Shown: positions 24,885 to 34,343 of the stretch, piece after piece
Layout of the letters: each line of letters begins with the position of its first letter
Position numbering within the stretch: the stretch's first letter is position 1
From: CAIJXJ01 sp964445115
Lineage (GTDB): Bacteria > Pseudomonadota > Gammaproteobacteria > Burkholderiales > Methylophilaceae
DNA length: 64,000 bases
Direction of reading: 5' to 3'
NCBI GenBank assembly: GCA_964445115.1
Contig: CAYUJU010000006.1
Span: 13,918 to 77,917 of the forward strand
The notes under the pieces: model-generated
Seen by the model: the letters and a program-made list of their open reading frames with translations, nothing else
Database searches by the model: none
Told to the model about the DNA's origin: nothing
Program-made: the position numbers and the translations under genes

Positions 24885-25790
24885 TTAATTCCGGTCCCAA
24901 TACGGATGCGGGCCAAAACGCTCCGCAAGAAAATCGACGAAGGCACGAATCTTGAGTGGCAGGTGCCGTGTCGGCATGTAGATGGCGTAGATATTGCGTT
25001 TAATCGGGATGTATTCGGAGAGAACGGCCCTCAGGCGCCCTTCTTGCAAATCCTTGCCGATCAGGAAAGTCGGCAGTAGTGCCAACCCAAGACCGCCTAG
25101 CACTGCGTGCGAAAGGGCATCGTCATCATTGATCCGCAATCGGCCGGAAATGGGAACCGCGATCTCGCCCGTGGGGCCGGTAAAGCGCCATACCCCCCTG
25201 TCCCCGGAATGGATGTAATCGAGACAGTTGTGACGCTCCAGATCCTCAGGCCGCTCGGGAATGCCGAAACGGTCAAAGTAGCCGGGCGTCGCGCACACCT
25301 TACTACCCGCCGGGGCAATATTACGTGCAACCATTTGCTCCGGAGGCGTCTCGCATACACGAATCACCACGTCATAGCCTTCTTCGGCTAGATCCACCGG
25401 CCGGTCGATAATGGTCATGTCCATATCGATTTCTGGATACTTGTAAAGAAAATCTGAAAGCGCCGGTGCGATATGCAAGGTGCCAAAGGCAACCGAGGCA
25501 GCGACACGCAGGGTGCCACGCGGTGAGGAATTGAGGCTGTCCACCACCTGGCGCGCAGCTTCTGACTCCTGCTTGATGCGGCGACAGTGTTCGGCAAAGG
25601 CAGCCCCCACCTCGGTAAGGCTAAGGTGACGCGTACTGCGGTTGAGAAGTCGCGCGCCCAAAGACCTCTCCAGATTTGCAACCGCCTTGCTGATAGCAGA
25701 GCGCGAAACGCTGAGCTGGCGGGCTGCCCCGGAAAAACTCCCAGCTTCGACCACCTCGGCAAAGATGCGCATGAGATTCAGGTCTTGCAT
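24885..25790 (-). CDS. LysR-type transcriptional regulator
   Basis: Transcription factor of 301 residues. The N-terminal winged helix (about 1-60) includes FAEVVEAGSFSGAARQL and SAISKAVANLERSLGARLLNR with the LysR recognition helix; an effector-binding domain follows (about 85-295), with GTLRVAASVAFG and a GGLGLALLPTFL motif. Closest to the group with short linkers and VAFG motifs. The ATG at 25790 is chosen; a TTG 18 bases upstream is open but unsupported. Divergent from ydcH/gdhA with 239 bp between starts, so control of that pair is possible but unproven. Confidence 0.88.
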   Translation of the reverse strand: MQDLNLMRIFAEVVEAGSFSGAARQLSVSRSAISKAVANLERSLGARLLNRSTRHLSLTEVGAAFAEHCRRIKQESEAARQVVDSLNSSPRGTLRVAASVAFGTLHIAPALSDFLYKYPEIDMDMTIIDRPVDLAEEGYDVVIRVCETPPEQMVARNIAPAGSKVCATPGYFDRFGIPERPEDLERHNCLDYIHSGDRGVWRFTGPTGEIAVPISGRLRINDDDALSHAVLGGLGLALLPTFLIGKDLQEGRLRAVLSEYIPIKRNIYAIYMPTRHLPLKIRAFVDFLAERFGPHPYWDRN

Positions 25791-26029
25791 AGTTTTATTG
25801 TCAACCAAAAAGAAACATAGTGGTGTTCATTCTGCCACTTATCCAATTTTTGCAATACTCCTATGATCGTCAAAGTTGAGACCAAAAATTTACCCGGCGG
25901 CAGCACGGATCAATGAAACCCCAACGCCATTAGCCTCATTAGCCAGCCACCATTGTCTCCTATTTCACACGAATGTGAATAATCCATTGCGTGCAATGTT
26001 TTCGACAACCCATATTTAGGAGTTCCCTA

Positions 26030-26251
26030 ATGTTTCCCGAATATCGCGAATTGATATCCAAGCTCAAGCATCACGACCATCATTTCACACAGCTATTCGA
26101 CAAACATAATGACCTTGACCAGCGTATCCGCAACATGGAAACGCACATCGAACCCGGAACCCCCGAAGAAATCGAGATCCTTAAGAAACAGAAATTGCTT
26201 CTCAAGGACCAGATTTACGCGCACTTGCAGCAAAAACACATTGGCGCGTAA
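26030..26251 (+). CDS. YdcH/DUF465 family small protein
   Basis: Small charged helical protein of 73 residues with the YdcH hallmarks: FPEYRELI at the N-terminus, HHFTQLFDKHNDLDQRI in the first helix and IEILKKQKLLLKDQIYAHL in the second, predicting a helical hairpin. Function is unknown. AGGAG lies eight bases before the ATG at 26030; an in-frame extension to 25991 has no support. Followed 85 bp later by gdhA on the same strand. Confidence 0.85.
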   Translation: MFPEYRELISKLKHHDHHFTQLFDKHNDLDQRIRNMETHIEPGTPEEIEILKKQKLLLKDQIYAHLQQKHIGA

Positions 26252-26336
26252 CAGCCAAGCGGATCGCCGCGACGTCAATTTCTGAAATTCGAAGCGGCGA
26301 GCCAAATCCACCAACCTCATCCCAGGCCTAATAGCA

Positions 26337-27680
26337 ATGAAATATAAGACCCTCTCCGATTTTCTCGATCACGTCCGGAGTCGCGATCCCCATCAAGCCG
26401 AATTCAATCAAGCCGTCCAGGAAGTCATGGGCAGCTTGTGGGAATTCATTGCCCACAACCCGCAATATGCCGAATCAGGCGTGCTTGAACGCCTGGTCGA
26501 ACCAGAGCGCGTGATTCAGTTCCGCGTCTCCTGGGTGGACGATCACAACCACACGCACACCAACCGCGCCTTCCGCATCCAGCACAACTCCGCGATCGGC
26601 CCATTCAAGGGCGGCATGCGCTTCCACCCCTCGGTTAACCTCTCGATCCTGAAGTTCCTCGCATTCGAGCAGACTTTCAAGAATGCACTCACCACATTGC
26701 CCATGGGCGGTGGCAAAGGCGGCTCGGATTTCGATCCGAAAGGCAAGAGTCGCGGCGAGGTCATGCGCTTCTGTCAGGCGCTCATGGTGGAACTGTATCG
26801 TCACCTGGGCCCGGACACGGACGTTCCTGCAGGCGACATTGGCGTAGGCGCACGCGAAGTCGGGTTCATGGCTGGCATGATGAAAAAGCTGTCCAACAAT
26901 GCTGCATGCGTTTTCACCGGCAAAGGACTTTCCTTTGGCGGTAGCCTGATCCGTCCAGAAGCGACGGGTTACGGGCTGGTGTATTTCGTACAGAACATGC
27001 TGGCGCGTCAGAACCGCTCAATGGAGGGTATGCGTGTCTCCGTATCAGGCTCTGGCAACGTGTCGCAATACGCGATCCAGAAGGCAATGGAACTTGGTGC
27101 AAAAGTGGTTGCCGCGTCCGACTCTGGCGGCACCGTGATCGATGAAGATGGCTTCACACCGGAAAAACTGGCCATACTGATGGAGATCAAGAATACCCAC
27201 TACGGCCGCATCCAGGAATATGCCGAACGCCTTGGCCTGCGCTATGAAGCAGGCATCAAGCCTTGGGTGATCCCGGTTGACATCGCGCTGCCCTGCGCCA
27301 CCCAGAACGAAATCGACGGCGACGATGCACGGACATTAGTAAAGAATGGTGTCCTTTGCGTTGCCGAGGGGGCCAACATGCCCTCCACGCTGGAAGCGGT
27401 TGATGTCTTCCTGCAGGCAAAAATTCTGTATGGCCCCGGCAAAGCCGCGAACGCCGGCGGCGTGGCAACCTCAGGTCTGGAAATGACCCAGAATGCCGAA
27501 CGACTGCCCTGGGAGCGCGACGAGGTGGACAATCGCCTGCGCATCATCATGCAAGACATTCACGAAAACTGCGTCCGGTACGGTACGCGCGATGATCGTT
27601 TTGTCAATTACGTGGACGGAGCGAACATCGCCGGTTTTGTGAAGGTCGCGGACGCCATGATTGCTCAAGGCATTTATTAA
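26337..27680 (+). CDS. gdhA: NADP-dependent glutamate dehydrogenase
   Basis: Hexameric cytosolic enzyme of 447 residues that aminates 2-oxoglutarate to glutamate, assimilating ammonium. The substrate site is visible in NSAIGPFKGGMRFHP and PMGGGKGGSDFDPKGKS (catalytic Lys), the acid in PAGDIGVGAREVG, and the NADP Rossmann fold in VSGSGNVSQYAIQKA. Length matches the 450-residue biosynthetic class. The ribosome-binding site before ATG 26337 is weak. An intrinsic terminator follows the stop. Confidence 0.96.
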   Translation: MKYKTLSDFLDHVRSRDPHQAEFNQAVQEVMGSLWEFIAHNPQYAESGVLERLVEPERVIQFRVSWVDDHNHTHTNRAFRIQHNSAIGPFKGGMRFHPSVNLSILKFLAFEQTFKNALTTLPMGGGKGGSDFDPKGKSRGEVMRFCQALMVELYRHLGPDTDVPAGDIGVGAREVGFMAGMMKKLSNNAACVFTGKGLSFGGSLIRPEATGYGLVYFVQNMLARQNRSMEGMRVSVSGSGNVSQYAIQKAMELGAKVVAASDSGGTVIDEDGFTPEKLAILMEIKNTHYGRIQEYAERLGLRYEAGIKPWVIPVDIALPCATQNEIDGDDARTLVKNGVLCVAEGANMPSTLEAVDVFLQAKILYGPGKAANAGGVATSGLEMTQNAERLPWERDEVDNRLRIIMQDIHENCVRYGTRDDRFVNYVDGANIAGFVKVADAMIAQGIY

Positions 27681-27687
27681 TTGTGTC

Positions 27688-27716
27688 AAAGGGCCGGCCA
27701 ACGCCGGCCTTTTCTG
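27688..27716 (+). terminator. Intrinsic terminator of gdhA
   Basis: GGCCGGC and GCCGGCC form a 7-bp GC stem around CAAC, followed by TTTT, eight bases after the gdhA stop. Confidence 0.75.
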
Positions 27717-28155
27717 CATCGTTCACATCAGCCAATTCAGGCAATACCGTATTGGCATCATGTAGCTTCCTATCGCCCCTCACTCACCCAAGTGGTAGAG
27801 TCCCGGCCTGACTACGTTTGCGCCCTCTCATTACGCACCCTTATAACCTCCCCCACGCACATCTAATCGAGCCCACTGCGCATCCGTTGAGTCAACAACG
27901 AACGGCGAAATCCAGGGTCATTCAAGATACGGCTCCGAACGCCCACGGCCCCTGCTCTTGCCACACACGCTGACGATCATATCGAAAACCTCCGTCAGCT
28001 TTAAGCCACCCTAATAGCATCAAAACGTTTCCCAAAATGAAACAATACATCAAACATCACACATTAAAACCGTATTTTGTAGCCGAAATATCGACAAAAT
28101 GGTAACAAAGTGTGGTCTTATGCCTTGCAAAAAGCCGGGCTATCATCATCGAACC
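27717..28155 (+). other. Non-coding stretch between gdhA and rnk
   Basis: No convincing gene is seen on either strand in about 440 bases. The right part (about 27990-28150) is AT-rich and contains a small inverted repeat, GTTTC-CCAAAAT-GAAAC near 28026, which probably belongs to the upstream region of rnk. No clear -35/-10 pair stands out. Confidence 0.5.
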
Positions 28156-28539
28156 ATGAGAATCCACAACACAACACAAACGAGCAACGATATCTTCCTG
28201 CTACTCGAAGACTATCAGCGACTCAAGCAACTGCCCGGTGGCGATGATTTCCATGACGAACTGGATCGTGCCGTCGTCCTGGATAAGGACACCCTGCCGG
28301 CAGAAGTGGTCACGATGAATGCGCGTTGCACCTATCTCGACGAGGTCACTGGTGAGCGCCGTGAAATCCGGCTGGTATATCCAGAGGAAGCCTCTCCCCA
28401 GGCCGGGGCGATTTCAGTTCTGGCACCAGTCGGCATTGCTTTGCTGGGATTGACAGTCGGCAGTACGATTAATTGGCGCTTCCCGGATGGTCGGCACCAC
28501 ACGCTGCGCATCGAGAAAGTAGAAACCGATCTCCCATAG
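28156..28539 (+). CDS. rnk: Nucleoside diphosphate kinase regulator Rnk
   Basis: GreA/GreB-related protein of 127 residues that binds RNA polymerase near the secondary channel; family members are linked to nucleotide pools and stress. Visible: the N-terminal LLLEDYQRLKQL helix, a short coiled coil, LPAEVVTMNARCTYLDE, the FKBP-like RLVYPEEA strand and SVLAPVGIALLGLTVG-x-INW. The start at 28156 (MRIHN) fits the family; a frame back to 28099 is open but adds unrelated residues. No strong ribosome-binding site is visible. It converges on tRNA-Arg. Confidence 0.88.
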   Translation: MRIHNTTQTSNDIFLLLEDYQRLKQLPGGDDFHDELDRAVVLDKDTLPAEVVTMNARCTYLDEVTGERREIRLVYPEEASPQAGAISVLAPVGIALLGLTVGSTINWRFPDGRHHTLRIEKVETDLP

Positions 28540-28577
28540 CGGCAGATTCCATCAGGGCATCCGCTTTTTCAAGAGGT

Positions 28578-28654
28578 GGCGCCCCGAAGACGAATCGAAC
28601 GTCCGACCTACCCCTTAGGAGGGGGTTGCTCTATCCACTGAGCTACCGGGGCGC
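28578..28654 (-). tRNA. tRNA-Arg (anticodon CCT)
   Basis: 77-base cloverleaf on the minus strand: 7-bp acceptor GCGCCCC/GGGGCGC, D-arm with AGCTCAGTGGATAGAGC, anticodon stem ACCCC/GGGGT with loop CTCCTAA (anticodon CCT), and T-arm GGACG-TTCGAAT-CGTCT. The CCA end is not fully encoded. It lies downstream of DUF1294 on the same strand. Confidence 0.95.
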
Positions 28655-28698
28655 ATTAATGCAGGCAGGATTTTACCAGCGTTTGCCGGGGTTATGTT

Positions 28699-29043
28699 TC
28701 AAGCGAGGCGCTTCGCTGCGGGAATTAGCCACAACCAGGCCACAACGGAGAGGTTGAGCAGCGTGGTCAGCCAGAACACGCGCAGGAAAGCGGTTTTCTG
28801 GCGCTTGTGCCGAAAGATCTGCTGGCCGATGGCGGCACCCGGCCAACCGCCGAGCAGCGCCAGCAGGTGCAGGGCGTATTCCGGTATGCGGTGATCACCC
28901 CGTCTGGCGGCGGCTTTGTCCAGGCCATAGCAGCAAAGCAGCAAGGCGCTGAGCACACCGTCGAGCAGGAGGAGCCAGCGCGGGATCACCCCGAAGTGCA
29001 CCAGCGCAACAAGGGCCAGCAGGGACAACAGCCCCAGGCGCAT
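28699..29043 (-). CDS. DUF1294 family membrane protein
   Basis: Small inner-membrane protein of 114 residues with three or four hydrophobic segments. It carries the DUF1294 signature: YGLDKAAARRGDHRIPE, then LALLGGWPGAAIGQ and FRHKRQKTAF before the last helix. Function unknown. It starts 6 bp after the parC stop, so it is probably transcribed with parE-parC. Confidence 0.88.
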   Translation of the reverse strand: MRLGLLSLLALVALVHFGVIPRWLLLLDGVLSALLLCCYGLDKAAARRGDHRIPEYALHLLALLGGWPGAAIGQQIFRHKRQKTAFLRVFWLTTLLNLSVVAWLWLIPAAKRLA

Positions 29044-29049
29044 GCCAGA

Positions 29050-31650
29050 TCAGGCTTTTTCGGCTGGCGCAGGTGCGACGTACACGGCCACGCTATCGGG
29101 CTTGAACTTCGCGGGCGTCACGACGCCCTTGCGGGCACGTTTCGACACGTAGGCTTGCAGGTCATCCCATTTAATCAAAAGTTGCGAGGCCTTGCCGCCG
29201 CGACCGGTGCCGCTGACGGCAAGGGTTTCGCTGGGGCGGATCACAGTGGTCGCGAGCAGGGTTTCGCCCTCGGCCAGCGCCATCACCTGTACGCCCTTGC
29301 CGCTGGCGAGTTCCTTCATCTCGACCTGCGGGAAGGCCAACACCCGGCCGTTGCTGCCCAGCGCCACGATCAGGCCTTCTTCGCGCGTCATGGCGGGTTG
29401 CAACAGCGTGTCGTCCTCCGCCAGCGACATGAAGGTTTTGCCGGCGCGCTGGCGCGAGACCATATCCTTGAGGGTGGCGATGTAACCGTAGCCGCCGGAA
29501 TTACTAAAGAAATAGCGCGTGTCTGGCGCGGCACCGATCATGACACTGGCCTTGACCTTGGGCGGCATGTCGAGCAGCGAGGCCAACGGCACGCCATCGC
29601 TACGCCCGCCGGGGATATCGCTGGAATTGACGCTGTAGGCACGTCCGCCGCTGTCCAGCACCACCAGCGGGTGCACGGTGCGTGTCTGCACCACGGCCAG
29701 CAGGGCATCGCCGTCTTTGAACGTCAGCGTCGCGACATCCACGTCGTGGCCCTGACGCTGGCGGATCCATCCGTTTTTCGAGAGGATCACGGTGCACGGC
29801 TCGTCCGGCACCGAGACGGCCTTGGCCACCACGCGTTCGGCCGCTTCGATCAGCGTACGGCGGGCATCGCCATATTTCTTCAGATCGGCGCGGATTTCGC
29901 TGACGATCATGTTGCGCATCGCGCTATCGCTGCCGAGCACCTTGTTCAGGCCCTCTTCTTCCGTGCGCAGGTCGTTGATTTCCTTCTCGATGCGGATCGC
30001 TTCCAGCCGCGCCAACTGGCGCAGGCGGATTTCCAGGATGTCATCGGCCTGGATTTCGCTGATACCGAAGCGTGTCATGAGATCAACCTTGGGCTCATCC
30101 GATTCACGAATGACGCGGATGACCTCGTCGATGTTGAGCAGCACTGCCATGCGGCCTTCAAGGATGTGCAGGCGCTTTAGCACCTGATCCAGACGGGTGC
30201 GGCTGCGGCGCGTCACCGTAGTGATGCGGAACTGCACCCATTCCGACAGAAGTTCGACGATATTCTTCTGGTTGGGGCGGCCGTCCAGCCCGATCGCGAC
30301 CATGTTGGCCGACACCGTGACTTCCAGGCTGGTATGCGCCAGCAGCAGCGCGATGAACTGCTCCTGCGGCATGCGCGAGGAACGCGGCTCCAGCACGATG
30401 CGCACGGCAGCATCCTTGCCGGATTCGTCGCGCACGGTTTCCAGCGCATCGAGGAACAGTTGCTTCATCTGCTTCTGCTCGACGGACAGATCCTTCTTGC
30501 CGGTCTTGACCTGCGGGTCAGCGTATTCGCCGATTTCTTCCAGCACTTTCTTGACCGACACGCCCGGCGGCAGCTCGTGCACCACCATACGCCACTGGCC
30601 GCGCGCTTGTTGCTCGATGGTCCAGCGGGCCCGCACGCGGAACACGCCGCGACCGGTCGCGTAGGCTTCGCGGATTTCCTTGGGCGTCGAAATCAGCTGG
30701 CCGCCTCCGGGGAAGTCCGGCCCCTGCACGTGTTCCAGCACGCCATCCAGATCGAGCTTGGGGTTGCGCATCAGCGCGATGGCGGCGTTGCCCACCTCCA
30801 CCATGTTGTGCGGCAGACATTCCGTCGCCATCCCGACCGCGATGCCAGAGGCGCCATTCAACAACAGGAACGGCAGGCGTGCCGGCAAATCCACCGGTTC
30901 CTGCTCGGAGCCATCGTAGTTAGGGCGGAAATCGACCGTGCCAGCATCCACTTCGGACAACAGCAGTTCGGCGTACTTGGTCAGGCGCACTTCAGTGTAG
31001 CGCATGGCTGCGGCAGAATCGCCATCGCGCGAACCGAAGTTGCCCTGGCCATCGACCAGCGGATAGCGCAACACAAAATCCTGCGCCATGCGCACCATGG
31101 CTTCGTAAGAGGCCGAATCGCCATGCGGGTGGTATTTACCGATCACATCACCGACCACGCGGGCCGACTTGACCGGTTTTGCGCCCGGGGCCAAGCCCAG
31201 GCGGTGCATAGCGTAAAGAATGCGGCGCTGCACCGGCTTTTCGCCATCCGATACTGAAGGCAAGGCACGCCCTTTCACCACGCTGATGGCGTAGCGCAAG
31301 TAGACCTGATGCGTATATTCGGCAAGATCAAAACTGCCGTCACCGTCATCGCCGCCGGCGCCGTTCGGTAGATGGGGAACTGGCGGCGCAGCCGGAGGGG
31401 CAGCATGAGCAGCCGGTTCGTTCGAGGACGTTGCCTCTTCCGAAGGCACATCTTCCGGCGCGGGTACGTCGGTTGCATCCGCAGGCATCTCTTCCACAAC
31501 CGGCTCGAGCGGGCTCACTGCCTCCACGAGAGGCGCCTCAGGGAGCGCCGGCTCAGGTGCAGGCACTTCCAATGCCGGGGCGGGCTTGGCGCCCTTCTCG
31601 GCTTTTTCGGTTTCGGGTTCGGGGAAACCGAACAGATCCAATGTCGTCAT
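29050..31650 (-). CDS. parC: DNA topoisomerase IV subunit A, with long N-terminal extension
   Basis: Breakage-reunion subunit of topoisomerase IV, 866 residues. The family-typical part starts near residue 107 (FDLAEYTHQVYLRYAIS) and contains KPVQRRILYAM, the quinolone-site segment HPHGDSASYEAMV with Ser and Glu at the usual resistance positions (wild-type), and the catalytic Tyr in AAMRYTEVRL; a C-terminal beta-pinwheel follows. Residues 1-105 form an acidic Pro/Ala/Glu-rich tail absent from short family members, beginning with TLDLFGF. The ATG is 1 bp after the parE stop. ParC rather than a second GyrA, because a full gyrA lies at 45894. Confidence 0.95.
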   Translation of the reverse strand: MTTLDLFGFPEPETEKAEKGAKPAPALEVPAPEPALPEAPLVEAVSPLEPVVEEMPADATDVPAPEDVPSEEATSSNEPAAHAAPPAAPPVPHLPNGAGGDDGDGSFDLAEYTHQVYLRYAISVVKGRALPSVSDGEKPVQRRILYAMHRLGLAPGAKPVKSARVVGDVIGKYHPHGDSASYEAMVRMAQDFVLRYPLVDGQGNFGSRDGDSAAAMRYTEVRLTKYAELLLSEVDAGTVDFRPNYDGSEQEPVDLPARLPFLLLNGASGIAVGMATECLPHNMVEVGNAAIALMRNPKLDLDGVLEHVQGPDFPGGGQLISTPKEIREAYATGRGVFRVRARWTIEQQARGQWRMVVHELPPGVSVKKVLEEIGEYADPQVKTGKKDLSVEQKQMKQLFLDALETVRDESGKDAAVRIVLEPRSSRMPQEQFIALLLAHTSLEVTVSANMVAIGLDGRPNQKNIVELLSEWVQFRITTVTRRSRTRLDQVLKRLHILEGRMAVLLNIDEVIRVIRESDEPKVDLMTRFGISEIQADDILEIRLRQLARLEAIRIEKEINDLRTEEEGLNKVLGSDSAMRNMIVSEIRADLKKYGDARRTLIEAAERVVAKAVSVPDEPCTVILSKNGWIRQRQGHDVDVATLTFKDGDALLAVVQTRTVHPLVVLDSGGRAYSVNSSDIPGGRSDGVPLASLLDMPPKVKASVMIGAAPDTRYFFSNSGGYGYIATLKDMVSRQRAGKTFMSLAEDDTLLQPAMTREEGLIVALGSNGRVLAFPQVEMKELASGKGVQVMALAEGETLLATTVIRPSETLAVSGTGRGGKASQLLIKWDDLQAYVSKRARKGVVTPAKFKPDSVAVYVAPAPAEKA

Positions 31651-31651
31651 C

Positions 31652-33610
31652 TCAGATATCCGCCTCGACTTCGTTGCCGTGCGTGGTGATCAGCTCCTTG
31701 CGCTGGCTGGCGTAGGATTTGCCCATGAGGGTATCGAAAGTGCCTGTGGCCAGTGCCACGTCACCGAGGTCGACCCGCACCAGACGGCGCGTATCGGGGC
31801 ACAAGGTGGTTTCCCAGAGTTGCACGGCATCCATTTCACCCAGGCCCTTGAAGCGCGAAATCGTCCAGCTGCCCTCGCGCACGCCTTCCTGCCGCAGCCG
31901 CGCTTCCAGCACGGCCAGCTCGTCGGCATCCAGCGCATACAGCTTGCGCGGCGCCTTGTTCTTGCCCTGCGCCGGTACGTCGACACGGAACAGCGGCGGC
32001 TGGGCGATGTAGACGTGGCCGTGCGCGATCAGCTTGGGGAAATGACGGAAGAACAGGGTCAGCAGCAAGGCTTGGATATGGCTGCCGTCATCGTCGGCGT
32101 CCGACAGGATGATCACTTTGCCGTAACGCAGAGCGCTCATGTCCACGTCGCTGTCGAGCCGGTGCGGGTCGATCGCCAGCGACACGGCGATATTGTGGAT
32201 TTCCTGGTTGGCGAGGATTTGCGTCGGATCGACCTCCCAGCTGTTCATGCCCTTGCCGCGCAGGGGCAGCACCGCCTGGGTTTCCTTGTCGCGCCCGGCC
32301 TTGGCGGAGCCGCCGGCAGAGTCCCCCTCAACCAGGAACAGCTCGGCTTCGAGCCCGGTGAGTTCGGAATCGGTCAGTTTGCCCGGCATCACCGCCACGC
32401 CGGAGCCTTTCTTGCGCTCCACGGTCTTCGCGCTCTTGCCGCGGGCCAGCGCGTTCTTGATCGCCTGTTCGGCAATTTTCGTCGCTTCGGCGACGTGTTC
32501 GTTCAGCCACAGGTCCAGCGGGTCCTTGACGGCGATGGTGACGAGTTTCAGCGCCTCACGGGAGGAAAGCTTTTCCTTGGTCTGGCCGGCAAAGCTGGGG
32601 TCCACCATGCGAATGGCGAGCACAAACCGCAGTTTGGCCCAGACATCCTCGGCCGCCAGCTTGACGTTGCGCTGCATCAGGCCGTGCATTTCGGCAAAGG
32701 TACGCACGCTGTTGAACACCACATCACGCAGGCCGGCCTCGTGGGTACCGCCACCTTGCGTCGGAATCAGGTTAACGTAGGACTCACCACCACCGGGCCC
32801 GTTGACCCAGGCCAGGGCCCACTGCACGCCTTCGCCGTCGGAAAATGACTCGTTGCCGGCCAGGTATTTCTCACCGCAGAAACTCGGGGCGATAGGTTCG
32901 TCCTCCGCGATCATCTGATCGAGGTACTGTGCCATGCCGCCGTCAAAATGCCATTCGCGCGTATCGTAGCCGCTGGCGGTCTCGATATTCAGCAGCACTT
33001 TCACGCCGGGCAGCAGCATGGCCTTGGCGCGCAACAGGTGTTCCAACTCGTTGCGGTTCAGGTGCGGCGAATCGAAGTATTTCGGATCCGGCCAAATACG
33101 CAGGAATGTTCCGGTATTGCGTACACCACAGGTCCCGGTGACCGTCAGTGGTTCGATCACCTCGCCGTCGGCGAACACGATGCGGTGCACCTTGGCCTCG
33201 CGCTTGACCTCAACCTCCAGCCGGGTGGACAGCGCGTTCGTCACCGATACCCCCACGCCGTGCAGACCGCCAGTGAACTTGTAACTGCTGTCCGCCTCGC
33301 CCTTGGCAAACTTGCCGCCGGAGTGAATCACCTGGAACACCACCTGCACCGTCGGGACATTTTCTTCCGGGTGCAGCCCCACGGGAATGCCGCGTCCGTC
33401 ATCCTTCACCGCCACCGAGCCATCCCGGTACAGCGTCACCTCGATGTTTTCGGCATGGCCGGCCATAGCTTCATCGACCGCGTTGTCGATGGCCTCGATC
33501 ACCATGTGGGTAGGATCCGTGGTGCGGGTGTACATGCCCGGCCTGAGCTGGATAGGCTCCAGCTTGCGCAGGACGCGGATGGAAGATTCGTCGTAAGTCT
33601 GTTTAGCCAT
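31652..33610 (-). CDS. parE: DNA topoisomerase IV subunit B
   Basis: ATPase subunit of topoisomerase IV, 652 residues. The GHKL fold shows EAIDNAVDEAMAGHA, KDDGRGIPVG and GGLHGVGVSVTNALS; the TOPRIM domain shows LVEGDSAGGSAKAGRD, LPLRGKGMNSWE and SDADDDGSHI; the C-terminal LMGKSYASQRKELI motif ends the protein. The length fits ParE, without the extra 160-residue insert of many proteobacterial GyrB proteins. First gene of parE-parC-DUF1294, divergent from the peroxiredoxin gene. Confidence 0.95.
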   Translation of the reverse strand: MAKQTYDESSIRVLRKLEPIQLRPGMYTRTTDPTHMVIEAIDNAVDEAMAGHAENIEVTLYRDGSVAVKDDGRGIPVGLHPEENVPTVQVVFQVIHSGGKFAKGEADSSYKFTGGLHGVGVSVTNALSTRLEVEVKREAKVHRIVFADGEVIEPLTVTGTCGVRNTGTFLRIWPDPKYFDSPHLNRNELEHLLRAKAMLLPGVKVLLNIETASGYDTREWHFDGGMAQYLDQMIAEDEPIAPSFCGEKYLAGNESFSDGEGVQWALAWVNGPGGGESYVNLIPTQGGGTHEAGLRDVVFNSVRTFAEMHGLMQRNVKLAAEDVWAKLRFVLAIRMVDPSFAGQTKEKLSSREALKLVTIAVKDPLDLWLNEHVAEATKIAEQAIKNALARGKSAKTVERKKGSGVAVMPGKLTDSELTGLEAELFLVEGDSAGGSAKAGRDKETQAVLPLRGKGMNSWEVDPTQILANQEIHNIAVSLAIDPHRLDSDVDMSALRYGKVIILSDADDDGSHIQALLLTLFFRHFPKLIAHGHVYIAQPPLFRVDVPAQGKNKAPRKLYALDADELAVLEARLRQEGVREGSWTISRFKGLGEMDAVQLWETTLCPDTRRLVRVDLGDVALATGTFDTLMGKSYASQRKELITTHGNEVEADI

Positions 33611-33812
33611 GCGTGTTACGAACGCCCTTGGGGACGCATCTGGTTAGGGGATGGATCGTGTGCTTTGGTGTTGGTTAACGCGCGATCAAACTAACTGCAA
33701 TCGTACCAAAAACCCCGTCTTCAATGCCGGAAAAATGCAGGTTGGCCGCCGCTGATCCGGGGAAATACACCGTATTTGTCTTAAAATGATCCTTTCACTT
33801 GCGAGCACCAGC

Positions 33813-34343
33813 ATGAAATCCTTCCGCACCTTGATGACCCTCCTGTTCGGCAGCCTGCTGCCACTGACGCTGCTGGCCGCCGACCTGCCCAAAATCGGCC
33901 AGGCCGCGCCGGGATTCGCCCTGCCCGACCAGGCGAAGCGTGTACACAAACTGTCGGATTACGCTGGCCAGTGGGTCGTGCTGTACTTCTACCCCAAGGA
34001 CGACACGCCGGGTTGCACCAAGGAGGCCTGCAGTTTCCGGGATGATCTGGTACAACTCGAAAAACTGGGCGCCAAGGTGGTTGGCATCAGCGTGGACGAC
34101 AGCGAGTCCCACGCCAAATTCGCCGAAAAGTACCACTTACCCTTCCCACTGCTGGCAGATACGGACGGCCAGGTTGCCGAGCGCTATGGCGCCATCAACG
34201 ACCTGCTGGTGATTCGCATCGCCAAGCGCTACACCTTTCTGATCGACCCGCAAGGCAAGATCGCCCGCACCTACCTGAGCGTGGACACGTCCCGCCACTC
34301 GCAAGAAATCATTGACGATCTCAAGAAACTGCAAAAGCAATGA
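33813..34343 (+). CDS. Exported Bcp/PrxQ-type peroxiredoxin
   Basis: Thiol peroxidase of 176 residues of the BCP/PrxQ class. The peroxidatic Cys68 and resolving Cys73 lie in DTPGCTKEACSF, five residues apart as in atypical 2-Cys PrxQ proteins, followed by VVGISVDDSESHAKF. Residues 1-22 form a signal peptide (RTLMTLLFGSLLPLTLLA), so unlike cytosolic Bcp it should act in the periplasm; its reductant there is unknown. The start at 33813 gives this signal; an ATG at 33786 is also in frame. Its stop overlaps the HDOD-GAF gene by 4 bp. Confidence 0.88.
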   Translation: MKSFRTLMTLLFGSLLPLTLLAADLPKIGQAAPGFALPDQAKRVHKLSDYAGQWVVLYFYPKDDTPGCTKEACSFRDDLVQLEKLGAKVVGISVDDSESHAKFAEKYHLPFPLLADTDGQVAERYGAINDLLVIRIAKRYTFLIDPQGKIARTYLSVDTSRHSQEIIDDLKKLQKQ

